Shown: in pieces, positions 34,401-48,422 of the stretch | Layout: every line of letters starts with the position of its first letter | Numbering within the stretch: the first letter of the stretch is position 1 | Assembly (NCBI GenBank): GCA_021234155.1 | Contig: JAJEKV010000890.1 | Coordinates: 1-64,000, forward strand | DNA: 64,000 bases | Direction of reading: 5' to 3' | Source of the DNA: Isoetes taiwanensis | Taxonomy: Eukaryota; Streptophyta; Lycopodiopsida; Isoetales; Isoetaceae | Notes under the pieces: model-generated | Database searches by the model: none | What the model was told of the DNA's origin: nothing | The model's input: only the letters and a program-made list of their open reading frames with translations | Translations under genes and position numbers: made by a program

Positions 34401-37400
34401 GAGTTGGACAAGAAAACAAGTTTAGTCTTGAAAATAACATCTAGTGGAACATCAACTTTGGCTAATTTTTCAATTACATTAGATGTCTCTCCATTGTTCA
34501 AATTTTTGCATTTTTCTTTTGGATTATCACCATGCTCTCCCTTTCATCTTTGGAAGCTCATTGGATCAAGAATTGTGATGCTTTCGCTTTATTTACGATT
34601 TAGGTTTGTGGTAAAAGCGGATTTGATACATGAGCTGGGCTAGGAAAATGGGAAACATGATGAATCTTTGCATAGTGCATAAATGGATGTTAAGGTAAAT
34701 ATATGTATTTTGGCATTTTGTGTTGTGTTAGTATTATTACCGCATTCTCTAATAGGCCATTTTTTTGCGATTCTAGATGGAGTTCTAAAAGTGGGCTATT
34801 TGAATCAACTGTAAAAGGGCATTATCTTGACTAGGGTGGTTTTTCACGGATGGTGCATATTTGGTATTGTAAATTCACGGGAAGTCAATCACGAGTGGCT
34901 TTTTAGCGCTTTGTTTTCTACTTTAGGTGCTTTCTCTATGATCCTTGATTCTAGAGTGGTATGGAGTTTAGGGGATAAGCTTTGGTGCATTATAGCTCTA
35001 GCGCCATGGTTTTAGTTGAGGTAGTTTTAAAGATTGTACTTACATGGATATTGTTGTAGTTGAATTGTTAAGCAACGGGTGAATTCAATAGATTTGGTGA
35101 TTGTGTGCATTGAGCTAATAATGGGTTGATGGTTGAGTAGTGTTGGTAGTGTTTAACTTGTGTAGATTGCAATTTTGTTGTTATCTCATAGATTGGTTGG
35201 CAAGACTCTAGCTTAGAAATAACGGACACCTGGGTAATCGAGGATAATTTTATGCAATATCCAAGTATGGCTGTAGGTTGTACTTGTGCTGCATGCATGG
35301 TTAAATTCCATTTTGGCTAAGAGGGGTGAAGTTCTTGGCCTTTGTTTTACACATCCATACGGTTTAACCCAATCTCTTGGACAAGTGGAGTTACCTATGT
35401 CAGCATATGAGAGTTGCTAACAAACTGCTTAATTATCAAATCCACTGTGCTTATTTTGATAAGATTGTGTATTTTAAAATTGAGGTGAAACATAACTAGT
35501 TCTTTGTCTAATAGCATGAAAGAAGGTTTTACCTTTGCAATTTGCCGCAGCTAGAAAAACAAAGGCATGCAAGACTGTTCAATACGAATAGGTTTTGATT
35601 TTATTGGAAAATGCTTCAAATATGCCATGTCCATTATTCTATTTCCGAACAACCTGCCCTTTATGATTCTCAACAATCAAAGTACACTTCCAATATAAAC
35701 ATGGAGTTCAATCCACTTTTGAATCACTGTTCGTGCCAGCCATTGTCCCTAAGTTTAAACTTTGAATACATGCTTTAAGGGGTAGAAACAAAAAATATGT
35801 GTTGCTCTTAACACCGTTGACATTATCTCACTTAGAACTCCTAATGGCCATTTCGGCTTGGCAAGATTTACTTGAGATTCAATGATGGCACCTTAACTAT
35901 CGCCCGGGCATGGAGAACATGTGAGGTGCGTGAACTCAGAATTTCAAATCTCTCACATTAAAGCATTCCCAAGCAAACAAAGCCCGGTGTGTTTTGATTT
36001 TTGCATGCCAACTACTTTTTCCAAATCCACCCAAGGTATTGTTTGATCTTTTTCCCTGGCTCAGAATGCCATGAATTTCAAGTTTTCCATCAAGTATAGG
36101 GTCTCATTGTTTTTAATTGCTCAATGATGTGACCTCGCCCTAGGATTGTAGCTTAGAAAGCTTTGTTTTATCTTCGGTCCGGGATAACTTGAAGACCATT
36201 CCTCATGGGTCCCATTGCAAGCCTTTTATATCTACATTTCTAAAGACATGTAGGTTAACATGTTGCCTAACTTGGGCATGTGTATTATAAGGACTTAGGT
36301 ACTTTCCTTGCAAGATTGATCATCCTTTTTTCTTCTCTGGCATTGAATGGTATATTGCATTCTTTGCATTTGAGGGACCTCTCGGGGAACAATTTCACCA
36401 TCAATATTTATGTCGAACTTTGGTTAGTTAAGGTGTCGGTGTTGTCATTTCAAATGTATCAAATGTCAATATCACTGCGTTGTCGGTGGTGAGAGGGGAA
36501 TTATGTGTTCTTGGTCCATTTGCCCGCTTTTGTTTAAACTAGCACCCATTTGATTCGATCATTTTCATTGATCCATTTGATTTGAAGTGATCTTGATGAC
36601 TTTTTTCACATTGACTACTGGGCCGGTTTTGGACATTCGGTCAAGCTCGAATCATTTTTAATCTTATAGATACTTGGTTGAGAGTTGTTTGCTTAGAGAA
36701 GTTTATATTTGTCTTCGTTGTATTCTACATTTGCTCAAAGTATCACTGCCCTTCCTTTATAGTGTCACTATAATGGATTTAGTACCTTCATGTTTTATTT
36801 GTTTAAAAATCTCAGCAAGAGTTCTTTTAAACGATCAATTGATATTTGGCATTTTGAGGCAAAAAATTGAGGCAAGTCAAGTCCCCCAGGTGCATTACAA
36901 ATTAATGGCTTCGATCTCATTGGGCTTTTTGTTGTCTTATTTTTGCACGTCTGTTGACCAAGTATTGAGGAATGCAGCCGGTTTCGAAGCATGTATCTAA
37001 AATTAAGTGAATGGCTCGTAGCTATCAAAAATCAAAAGCAAAGCAAGCTGATGCAAGGGTTTTCATGCTTTACTCACGGTGCTGAGTTTGATGCATTGTG
37101 ATAAAAATTATGGCTATGGGCCCATGTTTTGCCCCATGTGTCTTTTAGTTAAGGGTTTGGAGCATTAATATAGTTGATGATGAACATGGTTAACTAATTT
37201 TTCTTACTTTGTTGGATTGTCATCGGGTTGATCTTGATCCATATGCATCGCCATCCGTGTTTCTTGACTCTACGTTCAGGCAGATTCTGATGGGGAATTG
37301 CTTTGTGTCTGCGCCGCTAACAACATGGCGTTGTTATGTGGAAATTATGGCTTGTGCTATGTCAAGTAAAATTTGGGTGTCAATGTTGGTTGTCTCTATT

Positions 37401-40400
37401 TTTATCCTGTTGTATTTTGTTCCCTCATGCAAGATTTACTCTCTTCCGGATATGGTGGATACCCATTATGTGGAAAAATAAATTTTGTGGCAAGATGACA
37501 ATAAAATTGTTTTTGTCATTTGAGGTACTAGTTTGATTTGTGCATATTACTTTTGGCTACGATCTTCAATCTCTATAGTGTTCAATATTGTTTATGATGA
37601 TAGCTTTGTTGCATCCTTAACTCGGTCGGCAAATCTTTTGATAAGAAATGCAATGAAGGAGACTCCAAGCAAATGGAGCTATCTTTACCAACGGCCGATT
37701 GTGATTGCTTTCCTGGAATTTGGAACCCCATATCGTTATTTAAAAGGTATTCGTAATTGTGTAGGTGTCGTTCCAGCAGTGTTAACTATGATGTTTCGAA
37801 AAAGGCGATGTTGTTTCCTGCGATGTGGCTTCGTTTTTCCTAATCGCTGCCGTGGGCGGCCGTTTAACCGGCTTCCCTGAGGGATGCATCCACGGCGGGG
37901 CGTGATTAACCCACCATTCTATACCCTCAGAAAAATGGCTTCCGCTTTCGTTCCTTTGCTTTTTCGCTTATTTTCGATTATAAAATTTGTTCATTGGGAA
38001 GAATTTGAGGTTATGTAGAAGAAGGAAGATGACATAAAAATGCTATCATTTGGGCAGGTTTTGTTTTGTGGATTGGCAAGAACAAATTTAGCTTTATTTT
38101 GAGACGCAGGCTGCTGGTAGGTTGTTTGAAACATGCCAAAACCGGTAATGGATATCAATTGTCACTTATCCTTGAGCTTTCAGAAATTGTAGCACACTTC
38201 TTGCCATGGTATCAAATTGAAATCATGGAAAGCAAATGGAAAAAATCTTCGGTTATGATAGTCTATTCTTTTAGATTGAACTCAAACCGAAAGCATATAC
38301 TCGCAATTAGCATAGTGCATGGAACAAGTTGTGCTCAAGGATATTATCAAATATATAGGAACAAAATCGGGTAAAGTCAAGCTACTGCGCATGTAGAACG
38401 CTTTCTAGTTTACGATGTACATAATACAAACGTTATATCGAACCGATGAAACGATTGTGGAAATGGGCGTTATTGGATGCTAACACCTCGAAGTTGCATT
38501 TGATAAAATGAAACATCATGAGTTACAGACTCCACAATAGTAGCCGACGACAATAATAGTAGCCATTTAGCAATTGTTCTTGCCATACATAATGGCGATG
38601 GCAACATATTGGCAATAACAGATTCTTGGCTTTAACTTTATAAGGGGCCTAGTAAAGTAAGGCTTACGTGATCATATAGCCATAGTGTAGGCCCCTTTCC
38701 TTTATAGGCTGTTGGCCCGATTCATAATAATCTAGCGTTGTTTGAAGCTTCTAGGATTTTCTCATTTCTCTTTATTAAGGTACTGATTTGGTAGTGTAGT
38801 GAGTTGAGTCATATGTAACCACATTTTATAATAGCGTTTGATATCTATATTAGATTTATAGTGCTAATGCATTGAACGCGGACCATAATAGTTTCTCATG
38901 TGCTTTTCTCCTTTAATCTTCTTCCTTAAAAATTGCTGATTAGTGCCTTCACAAAGTTTTGCAAACCGATTTTTGTATATTTTGTTGTGTTTCTAACTTT
39001 GTTGTGCACTAGCAAATTCTTTCTTTTTGTCATGTTCATTGTCTTGATTTAGTAAGTCATCTAATGGTTGCCTTTTATGCATTCTAGAATCTTTTTGCAT
39101 GCCCTAGACAACTCATATTTTTGAATGGCATGTTTAGGTGGATTAAATGAATTTAGGCATGGAATACAATTAGCGCATGGTATGCACATGTTAGTGAAGG
39201 ACAACTTGGTTGCGTTAGTGTTTAAAAACATGCGGCAACAAAACTTAAGCTCACTTATGGGGTAAATATCTAATTGGTATGAGAGTAATGTGATTGATGT
39301 GTTTGCTTTTGAATGCTTCATAGGCATGCAAGAGGAATGCCTAAGAGCTTGGACTCAAGCATGGTACCTTGAGGGGTAGTAATTGTAGGATATGTATAGG
39401 TTACATTTGGCGATATCCATTTGCATGCAAGATGCTTTTATTAATGACAAATAGTTGTAGGGTATGCACACGGCAAGGAGAGTTTAAATTAATGGCAATC
39501 AACTACGGGATATGCAAATAGTAAGGAGAACTTGGCGTTACACTACAATGATTGTATCAATGAGGGTTTGCCCAACTTCAACAATATTATTTATGACTAT
39601 TTTGTTTTTGCCAACAATTGAGCATATGGCTTGGTTTGCTTGGATTTTTTTATGAGCAAAGAGGTTGCATCTTGCATAGCTCCATTATGACCATGGATCT
39701 TTGGTTCATTTAATTGTAATTGAGTTTTGTAAATAAGTTAAGAGACTTAAGGTTATTTGAGGATGGTAAGTTTGCAAGCTTGACATCATGACACACCTTT
39801 CTACAAAGCTTGAGCATTCCAATGTTGCAGTTATAACTATTCTAAATGAAGCAAGTTATTAATTTGTTTGCGAAGCTATGCTTTGCTTTATACTAAACAT
39901 ATGTTTTTAAAGTATTATGTTATGGAATTCATTAGTTGATCTAGGTGCTAGTTGTATAGTAAGCTAGCAATTCAAGATCTCATTGTGCCATGCCACATTT
40001 CCCTTCCTTCTAGAGATATACTTTCTTAAAGAATCAAATATTTTTCCTAAATTGAAGGCTTAAGAATCAGAATATTTTTTCCTAAATTGAAGGCTTAAAG
40101 AATTGAATAGTATAGGCAACCTTTGCAACTAGGCCATGAAATAAAACCAATAACAATAATCTAACTACAAATTACTAATAAATGAGATGTGAAATATGCA
40201 TTTAAATTAAACAATGTGCATTGGGAGGTTATGTTTGGAAGTTGTACTTAATGCTCTTTATGTGCATCACCCACTCACAAATATTACATACGTCGATTAA
40301 CTGTTCGTGTTTATAAAAGCCATAGAAAATATCAACAAATGTTTTCAGACATTTCTTCATTAAACCATATATCCATCAGACGTTCAACTTGCCATTACTT

Positions 40401-41174
40401 TGAACGTTATGGAGATATACCTTTCTTAAGAAAAGAATCTCTTTTTGTAAATCGAAGGGTTAAAGAATCAATCATCACGAGGCAACTTTTGCAACTACAC
40501 ACCATAAAATAAAACCAATGAGTAACAATAACCTAATTACAAATACTAACAAATGAAATGTGGGTATGCATTGTAAACAATATGCATTGAGAGGGTATGT
40601 TTGGAAGTTGCCCTTATGAACTCTTTATGTCCATTGTCTACTTAAAACTACTAGATGTGCCGTTAACTCGTAATATGCTATAAAAGGCATATAAAATATC
40701 AACAGATCCTTAAAACAAATATATGCAACATATAAAACATTTAAAGATGTTGTTTCCTATGTATACATGCGGGGAGACTCAAGTGGAACCACCCTCTTAT
40801 AAAATAGTGTGGAACAAGAATGGTGAAGCCTCCAAGCTTAGAAAACCCAAGAATAGAATCAATAAGAAACGTGAACCATATTATCTCCCTCTATTAGATA
40901 GTAGAGAACAATGGAGTTGAGGATTCCTAGCTTAAAAACCTAGTCATGTTGGTCTTGGATCGGATAGCATTGATGGTGGTGTGTGTATTAGGGAGGTCAT
41001 AGTGCAAATGAAATTGAGAATTCGATTTGAACAAACAAAATTTAATATTTACCTATGACTTCTTCTAACTTAATTCGACACTCAACTTTAGATATTAGTG
41101 TATTTAAACTTGGATTTTGCTCCAAGATATCCATGAACCATAGTTCATAAACCCATTGATAGTACAAAACTTGT
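31442..41174 (+). mobile_element. Right arm of the giant inverted repeat (about 9.73-kb repeat unit)
   Basis: Read on the plus strand it starts TGACAATATCCACTTG(TA)n-CAATTATATTGGGTGCC and ends CCATTGATAGTACAAAACTTG(TA)n. It mirrors 19451-29230. Possible coding traces are seen at 33110-33290 (GAKDINVGCLHIVSLAQFSI, also visible in the left arm), 31812-32210, 35280-35310 and 37200-37480, all interrupted. GAKDINVGCLHIVSLAQF is the stretch best conserved between the arms, but I do not recognise it. No terminal gene, LTR or polyprotein is seen. The two arms could be two insertions of one element family or one inverted duplication. Confidence 0.75.
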
Positions 41175-41200
41175 ATATATATATACATATATATATATAC
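41175..41200. repeat. TA tract at the outer end of the right arm
   Basis: TATATATATACATATATATATATAC followed by AAG. It has the same form as the tract at 19429-19451, with the outside sequence again starting CAAG. Confidence 0.9.
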
Positions 41201-41330
41201 AAGTATTTAAAACCATGAGGAGTGTATGAAGTCGAGATGTACACACATTAGAAAGTATAACCCAAGTTTTGCCAACATTCTATTAAGACCATCCAATATT
41301 CTAAAAACATCCCTAGATCACATGCATTTC

Positions 41331-41590
41331 AGTAAGATTCCCTAAAATTCTACAAAGTTTCTCTTGGATTTCCTAAGATCCTACAAAGATTCCACATTAT
41401 TCTCAGGGATTCACATGAATTTGTTTAAGAATCCCTAGATTCCCTTAAGATTCCCCTATATCCCCTTAGATTCCCTAAGGTTCCTTAAAGAATACCAGGA
41501 TTCTCATAAGATTCCCCTATGTTTCCCAAAGATTCTCCCAAGGTTCCTTAGACTCGCTTTAGACTCTATGAAGATTCCCCTAGTCTTGAG
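41331..41590. repeat. GATTCCC-type degenerate short repeats
   Basis: Repeated AGATTCCCCTA/AAGATTCC variants are the reverse complement of the field at 30620-31408. The stretch 41600-42480 after it has a poly-A run and short local duplications (TTGCATTTATTGAGGAGGAG twice), with no gene seen. Confidence 0.75.
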
Positions 41591-42489
41591 AGTTTTAGCC
41601 GGACTCATGGAGGCGAAGCTAGAACTTCGAGAGAAGAAGGAAAGGAATAATTTTCCAAAGATTCTAGGCCCCTTAGTTTAGAAAAAAAAAAAAAAGGGTG
41701 GTGGAAGGAAAACCAAATAGGTTGCCACGTAGTTCACATGACATCAAAGCTTGTCCTCATGGTTAAAGATCGAAAGAAACATGAAAAGAAAGCAAAATAT
41801 AGCTTTGCCAATGTTCCACATTGGTTTTCTATAATAAAAGGAAAAAATGTTGCCATGTAGTTACATCAAGCTCGTCCTCATGGTTAAAAGTTTGAAAGAA
41901 AACTTGAAAAGAAAGCAAGATATGCTTGCCGTTTCACATTAAGATTTTTATATTCTATATTAAAAGGCAAGAAATGCATAAATTAATTACAATGCCACCT
42001 CAAAATCTATATCAAACCATATATAAGTCATTCACTTTGATTCTATTCTTCAATATTCCATGATGCTCCATTGCATCGCGTGCCAATTGTCAAAAATTTT
42101 TTTTCGGGAACATTTTCCTAATTTTGCATTCTTGCATTTATTGAGGAGGAGCCGCGAACGTGACTCCCCTTCCTCAATCAATCCCCTTCTTGCATTTATT
42201 GAGGAGGAGAAGGAGCAAGCAGGGAGGCCGCTTGCTTAGCCGGGACTGGCCGAATAGGTCTAGGAAAGGCAACAATGGGCAAAAGAAACAGCCCAAAGAG
42301 GCTTGGGTGTCGCCTGGTTAGAAAAGCTCGTTCATGAGGAACGGAACAAACAAGGCCTATTTAGCCGATTCTGACATCAGCGGGCATGGTTTACCTCCCA
42401 TTGCTTCTTCTTTGCATTTTGAAGCCTTGTAAAGCGGGCAATCTTTGAGTAATGGGTAAAAGATGGGATGCTTCAAGTTTTGAGCGCAC

Positions 42490-43660
42490 TACGGGGCATT
42501 CCTCATAAGCGATCATAAACTTGCTGTGATATGCGTGCGGGCGATTCTTTCTAATTCTTCCTTCCTAATTCTTTTCCGATTTATAGAGTGCTTAAGCTAT
42601 TGGATCTTTTGCGTATTGCAATTCCAAAAGTCTGCCGTGAGACTTAATGCTTGAATCGCCCCCTTGCCATAAATTTCCTTCGCATTGAACTCTTACGGTT
42701 ATACGAGATCCCTAAAACATTCCCTTGCTTTCGAACCCCCTTGCTTCATAGATATAACTCGGGAATCGGGGTTCGAGGTGAATCGAGCTAAGCCCTCATA
42801 TTGATTATCTTCAATTTGCAAATCCGTCGGTGCATCGGCTGGATTTTTGAGAGGAGTTCGTAACTATGGAGCATTGGAACCTTGGCTATTGTCTTAAGGT
42901 GGGGTATGGGAAGATTCGGTTTTCTTAACAGGTAAAATTATCTGTCTAGCACTATGTTGATGTTGAGGTTCTTGCTCTACAAGGTTCTTGCCCTACAAGA
43001 AACCACTAGCTTTTGAATCATTTCTTATTTTCTCGCTCTGCAATGAGACTTTACTCAAACCACAAACCATGTAGGGCATTCCTAAGATCATAAACTTGAG
43101 CTCTGCATATGCGTGCGAGGCTGATTCTTTCTAATTCTTCCTTCCTAATTCTTTCCGATTTATCAAAGAGTGCTTAAGCTATTGGATCTTTTGCGCACTG
43201 ATTCCGAGTTCCGTGCTGCCGGACTTAATGCCGAGATAAATCCCTTGCCATAAATTTCCTTCTCGCATTGAACTCTTAGGATTATCACGGATCCTAAAAC
43301 ATTCCCTTGCTTTCGAACCCCCTTGCTTCATAGATATAACTACGGAATCGGGTTCGAGGTAGATCCTGAGCTAAGCCATTCATTCGATTATCTTCAATTT
43401 GCAAAACCGTCGAGTGCATCGGCTGGATTTTTTGAGAGGAGTTAAGTAACTGGAGCATTGGAACCTTGGCTATTGTCTTAAGGTGGGGTATGGGAAGATT
43501 CGGTTTTCTTAACGGTAAAATTATCACGTCTAGCACTATGTTGATGTTGAGGTTCTTGCTCTACAAGGTTCTTGCCCTACAGAAACCACTAGCTTTGAAT
43601 CATTTCTTATTTTCTCGCCTCGCAATCGGGCTTTACTCAAACCAAATCAAACCATGTCTT
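42490..43660. repeat. Tandem duplication of about 0.58 kb
   Basis: Two units (about 42490-43070 and 43070-43655) share GATTCTTTCTAATTCTTCC, GCTTAAGCTATTGGATCTTT, TTGAACTCTTA and TTGATGTTGAGGTTCTTGC. Differences cluster at CAG/CTG-like positions. Frames in both units are not conserved, so it is probably non-coding. From 43661 to 44975 I see no gene or clear repeat. Confidence 0.75.
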
Positions 43661-44979
43661 TGTTGAAAAAAAAAACGAGCTAGATTTGAAAGAGGCATTT
43701 TTTTTCTAAAGCGATGTGAAAAGCGCCAACAACGGCAAGAGTCTTTGCTTTTAAATGCCCCGGGTTCGGGATGGTCAAGTGACAAGATTTGGTAGACAAA
43801 GCAGAGTTGATGCTTCTTTCCAAAGTAAGCATAGTTTTCTACTTCATTTAAAATAATGTTACGAATGTTGGTATAGCATGGTCGACAAATGTGTACAATC
43901 ACGTGTAGAATTAGAAGTAGAAAGCAAGCAGGAGATCTTCCATCTCATTTTCTACTTCTGATTCTTTTTATCCCTCAAGATCTTGAAGATGTGAAAGTGA
44001 TATTGTCCTTAAGATGCCTTAGAAATTTAGAAAAAAAGTTAGGTTGCAAATCGTGCATAAATGGGAAATAAATTGGAAAATAGAATCATCTGCAATATAT
44101 GAACATGTTGACAAATTTAGATTTTAGGAACATCTTTTGAAGTCTGTGGATTTGTTTTCAACTCTCAAGCCGGATTTTTGTTTTCAACTCCGGGCAATGA
44201 TCACGACGGGATATGGGGACATTGTTCTAGATGTGGTGCACAAAGGAATTTAAAGGTCAGGATAAGCAACATTTGTTATCTTTGCACTCCATGTTGCAAA
44301 GTAATGGACCATAGAAGGCAAAAGTATTTTTCATCTGTTGGATAAGTTTTTATGGCGAAGGGCGTTGTACCTTAGATGTATAAGTGGTATTGTCACTTCC
44401 TCCCACAAACTAATTAATTACATGTATTGGTCGACATTTTCCTAATTGTCTCATCATTTAAACTAAGGGAGGAGATTTACAATTGTCATCAAGTTCAATT
44501 CCTTTTCATGTACCATCTTCCATGAATAGATAAATTTAAGCAATGAGGTTCCCATGCTCCCCTATTTTGGGACAGTAGTAGATGAAAAGGAAGCTTTGGT
44601 ATAGTCTATCAATGGATCCGATGTAATTTCTAGGATTTGGCACAATGCCACAATAGATGTTGTCACATGTTGCTATTTATTCACACCTCTTTGTAGTGTG
44701 AACATTATTTAGTTTGATTTCAAAAAAAATTGTAACTTATTCACCTTGGTAGAATAAGCAGGATGTTTAGTGTATACAAAAGGAAGAAGAAAGCGTTCGT
44801 TGACCTTTGGCCTTGGTCCGCGACAAGATTTCTTTGTATTAAATATAGATAAGATATAGTGGCAAATAAATGCACATGCCACCTCAACTAACACCTCATG
44901 ATTACAATATTTAAAATGCTTGCATGCACATGTATGCCTAACCACATGCATAGGAACTTCTTGTCACCTTCCTCTCTTA

Positions 44980-45778
44980 TGGTTTGAACGAGTCAGATTT
45001 CACCTTCCCCCATCTAACGCCCATGTGCATGGTGCATGGCCCATGCATGTATGTGCATATGTATGCATGTGCACATCGTGCCCATCCATGCATCACATGA
45101 GGTGGAATTATAACAACCCTTGATTTTGTCATTTGACTGACTGGGATCAATCTCTATGAACATGACCCATGGGATGACAAAATCACACATCGATCCGCGG
45201 CGGCTCTAAATGCGACAAAATAGTGCCAAAGCACCCTCTTAGAAAGGTCTCACGAGAGAATCTAAGCACGTAGGCCCCACCTTCATCCGACCCCCTCATC
45301 AAGTAGTGTCTGGGCCTTCAAGGCGATTAAATGTAAGGAAGCCGCAGAAAGTCCATTCATAAATACTTTTGCCCCTCAACTACCTTTTTTATTAATGAGG
45401 GTGTCTTTTATTAATAAGGGTGCCACCTCACCTCCTTTTAAAAGAAAAAATCAATTTAATATTAAAAAAGTTAATGGCTGGGATTTATGCTCACCTTTTA
45501 ATCTAACGGTTGAGATCTGTTTGCACTACTTTTTTTTGGCACCTTCCTTGCACCTTCTTCACAAAAATCAAGGGCTAGGATTTATTCTCCCTTTTGATCC
45601 AACGGTTTGGGGATGTGGTGCATGCTCCCATGCATGCCCATGCATGCCCATCATGGCCATCCATGCACCTCAATGAGGGTGGCATTATCCGGCCGCCATT
45701 TTTTGTGATTGGGCGGTGGGGATGAATCTCTCGTTTATGGGCATGGGATGACAAAACACACATCTAATACGTGTATAT
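44980..45778 (-). repeat. TA-bounded small repeat, copy 2
   Basis: This is the reverse complement of the body of copy 1 (30057-30600), with an added region rich in CATGCATGCCCATG. It ends ACGTG(TA)n at 45770-45782. The overlapping open frames on both strands come from this GC-skewed repeat. Confidence 0.65.
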
Positions 45779-45811
45779 ATATAATAGATAGATAGATAAT
45801 AGATAGATATC
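45779..45811. repeat. ATAG/TAGA microsatellite
   Basis: TAATAGATAGATAGATAATA then GATAGATAT directly follows the TA end of the preceding repeat. Confidence 0.9.
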
Positions 45812-45821
45812 AAATTAACGG

Positions 45822-46495
45822 ATGGTTTTGCCCAGTACAAAGCTTAGAAGGTAATTTAAAAACTTATCTTGAGATTACCTTAGTTTATCTGCATTTGTTC
45901 CTTGAACCGTAGATTTGTTTTTAAGAACATTGGCCATGCCGGTCTTGGCCATTTGCATTATTTTAGTTGGTGATGGTGCGTCACTAATGGTCAAAGATTA
46001 AAACATGCAATGGTTTTGCTTAGTACAAAGTTTAGAATTGAGAATGCCTCAATTTATCTAAAATTGTTTCGTGAACCAGAGATTTGATTTTAAGAATGTG
46101 GCCGTGCTGACCTTGGCCTTTGCATTATTGGACTTGGTGACGGTAAGGCATATTAAGGTTGGATAAGATGATAACATCAACCATCAGGGTGGTGACAAAC
46201 TATTACATGGTGAGGTTTTGAATTCTCACAGGGTACACGACACACTATTACATGGTGAGGTTTTGAATTCTCACGGTGGTGCACCTATTACCGGCTAGAA
46301 TCTTGCCAAATACAAGTGCTAAGTTGAGTAAGAGACTTGGCTTGGAAGTAGGCTTCTTTATATGCACATGACACAAGAACCAGGTAAGGTTACTGGCTGT
46401 GACATGCTTTTGCCCAGTAGAAAGGCTAGAAATGACTTGGGAAACCCAATCTGATTTTGTCTGCATTTGGGGCTTCTATCAGATGACCAAACACC
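45822..46495. repeat. Diverged tandem units of about 185 bp
   Basis: Units beginning GGTTTTGCCCAGTACAAAG at 45822 and GGTTTTGCTTAGTACAAAG at about 46007, with a partial third near 46396, share GAACC(G/A)(T/G)AGATTTG and TTGGCC. Inside, a 45-bp direct duplication (ACTATTACATGGTGAGG at 46199 and 46244) is nearly perfect. No gene is seen up to 46980. Confidence 0.6.
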
Positions 46496-46979
46496 ATACT
46501 AAGTTATGGCCATGTTGGGCAAGTGAATTAAATAACTAAATTTCATTGTATTCGATTCACCGGGCCATTTGTCGGTCTTTAAACAGGTCCGCCTTGGCAT
46601 GATACATAGACCAGAATGACATAGTACAAACCATCTTTCCACGAGCATGCTCAACATTTAAGAATGGCACCATGAACATGGCAAATATTTGGCAGAATAT
46701 TGAGCAGAATGGAGCTCTAATTGCGGGTCTTTTCACATTACGACATATTTAAAGGGATAAGTCTCTGATTTTGGCATATTTTTAATGCTTGTACAGACAT
46801 TTTGGAAAAGGGGGTAAGTATATGGGTTTTTTCCATGGCATCTCAATGATGAAACTATGAGGTAAAATGGTCGCATCGATGCCAACATTTGGGGCAATGT
46901 ATTTGTTGAGTTAAAATTTTAATTAAAAAAGAAAAAGGAATGAAAAACAATTTCTCGTGTGAAACACCTTGTAGCACAT

Positions 46980-47700
46980 AGCTTTTTTAGGGTTTGCTTA
47001 TCCGGATCTCCCTAAACCGATCATGGCGAGGAAGGGCGGTACGATAAGGCCGATGCTGCTGGATTGCATCATACCAAGGAATGGTGAGGCTGACTAAAAG
47101 GTTATAGTTGGGGTGACATGGTGGTCGGGCGAAGCACCGTAAAGGAAACACGTTTGGACGGTACTTTCTCCTTTGATAAAAATAGCAGCCGAAGTGATCG
47201 GCAGAGGTTAATCATGAGGCATAAAAGGCGGGTCGTCGTGCCGGTCCCACAAGGCTCCAACCGCAGACTAATCAACCAGCCGAGGTTTGGGGGCGCCATG
47301 GTTCTTGCATCCCTTATGGGCAAGAGCAAACTAACATGGCGAAAATGCTCATTCTCATTCAAAGGAGCAGGCTTTTGATCTGCATGCTCTATGCAAGAAG
47401 GAAGGACGATTTAGGCCTTATATTCTGAAGCAAAGAAAGATCCGGATTCTTGAGGCGCCCTTGTTTTCACCATTCCATGGCAAAGGGCAAGCAAAGCGGG
47501 CAGGGTCCTGTGGAGCTCATCGAGAACAATAAAGATCTTTGCATGACACAAGGAGGAGTGAATTAGAAACTCGTCTCCGTGAATAAGGATGGCAAATGAA
47601 GATGGCACCAATGGTGCTGCTGCTATGAAAGATGTGGACGTTTTTCCACTGGATGCTGGCGATCACGTTGAAGTAGTGGAGCTTCAACTATAACAGGTTC
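46980..47700 (+). pseudogene. Gene-like debris of unknown product
   Basis: An AGGGTTT-rich leader precedes an ATG at 47023 (MARKGGTIRPMLLD), open for about 24 codons. Further coding-like pieces in other frames follow: GRSTVKETRLDGTFSFDKN at 47125, GPVELIENNKDLCMTQGG at about 47505 and AMKDVDVFPLDAGDHVEVVE at about 47625, with CAG|GTTCTT as a possible donor at 47698. GC content is higher than the surroundings. The pieces do not share a frame, so this is a decayed or error-ridden copy of a gene I do not recognise. The stretch 47701-48420 shows nothing. Confidence 0.3.
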
Positions 47701-48422
47701 TTCTTAGTAGTATCTTTATTTTAAACTGCCTTTGCATTAAATAATTTGCTCAAAGGACTAGATGGGAGTTCCTCACCGGCATGAAGGACAAAGAACACAT
47801 CTATCCAATTTATTTTTAAGTTCTTAATTTATTTTAGAAGTTCGTGCTCTATTTTATAGCGCATACATGTAGGGTGATCTAGAGTATGGCATGCTTGCAT
47901 ATATAATTCAGGAAGGATGTAACTAAATTGTACAGAATATTGAAATTATTCCACATATTACTTGAGGCCGCTGTATAGATTGTATCTTGGTACCATAGAC
48001 CTTAGATCTGAAGTTTGCCGTTAAATGGCCGCCTCATCGCTACTGAGAGTGCGAAGCACTCGCCTAGCGTGAATTGCGATAAAAAGCACACCATGTTCTT
48101 GGAAAAGATCGGGGGAATTGTCTTTTAATATAAAGGGCGGCAAGCATAGATATGTCTTGATCCTGCAAAGAACTCCGAGATGGCTACTTTGATCATAGCA
48201 AACATTTAAGATAATCTAATTCAAGGCATTGAAAGTATTTAATGGGAGCTGCTTACAATAGTGTGAAAGTTGGAAAACGAGGTCTGGAATCTCTAAAGCT
48301 GGTGTTGTGAGAATTCTGAGCTTATATGTTTTTTCTTAAACTTTTGTGGATTTGCTGAAATGGAGGGATCTTGCATCTCTACAACTGAGTATAATTGGTA
48401 TTTTTCTACTGTTGTGTAATAT

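Noticed and set aside
42490-43660. The tandem 0.58-kb units as a pair of LTRs
   Set aside because: The units touch each other with no internal region. No TG...CA ends, primer-binding site or polypurine tract are seen.
44920-45763. Overlapping frames on both strands rich in His, Met and Cys
   Set aside because: They result from CATGCATGCCCATG-type repeats inside a TA-bounded non-coding element.
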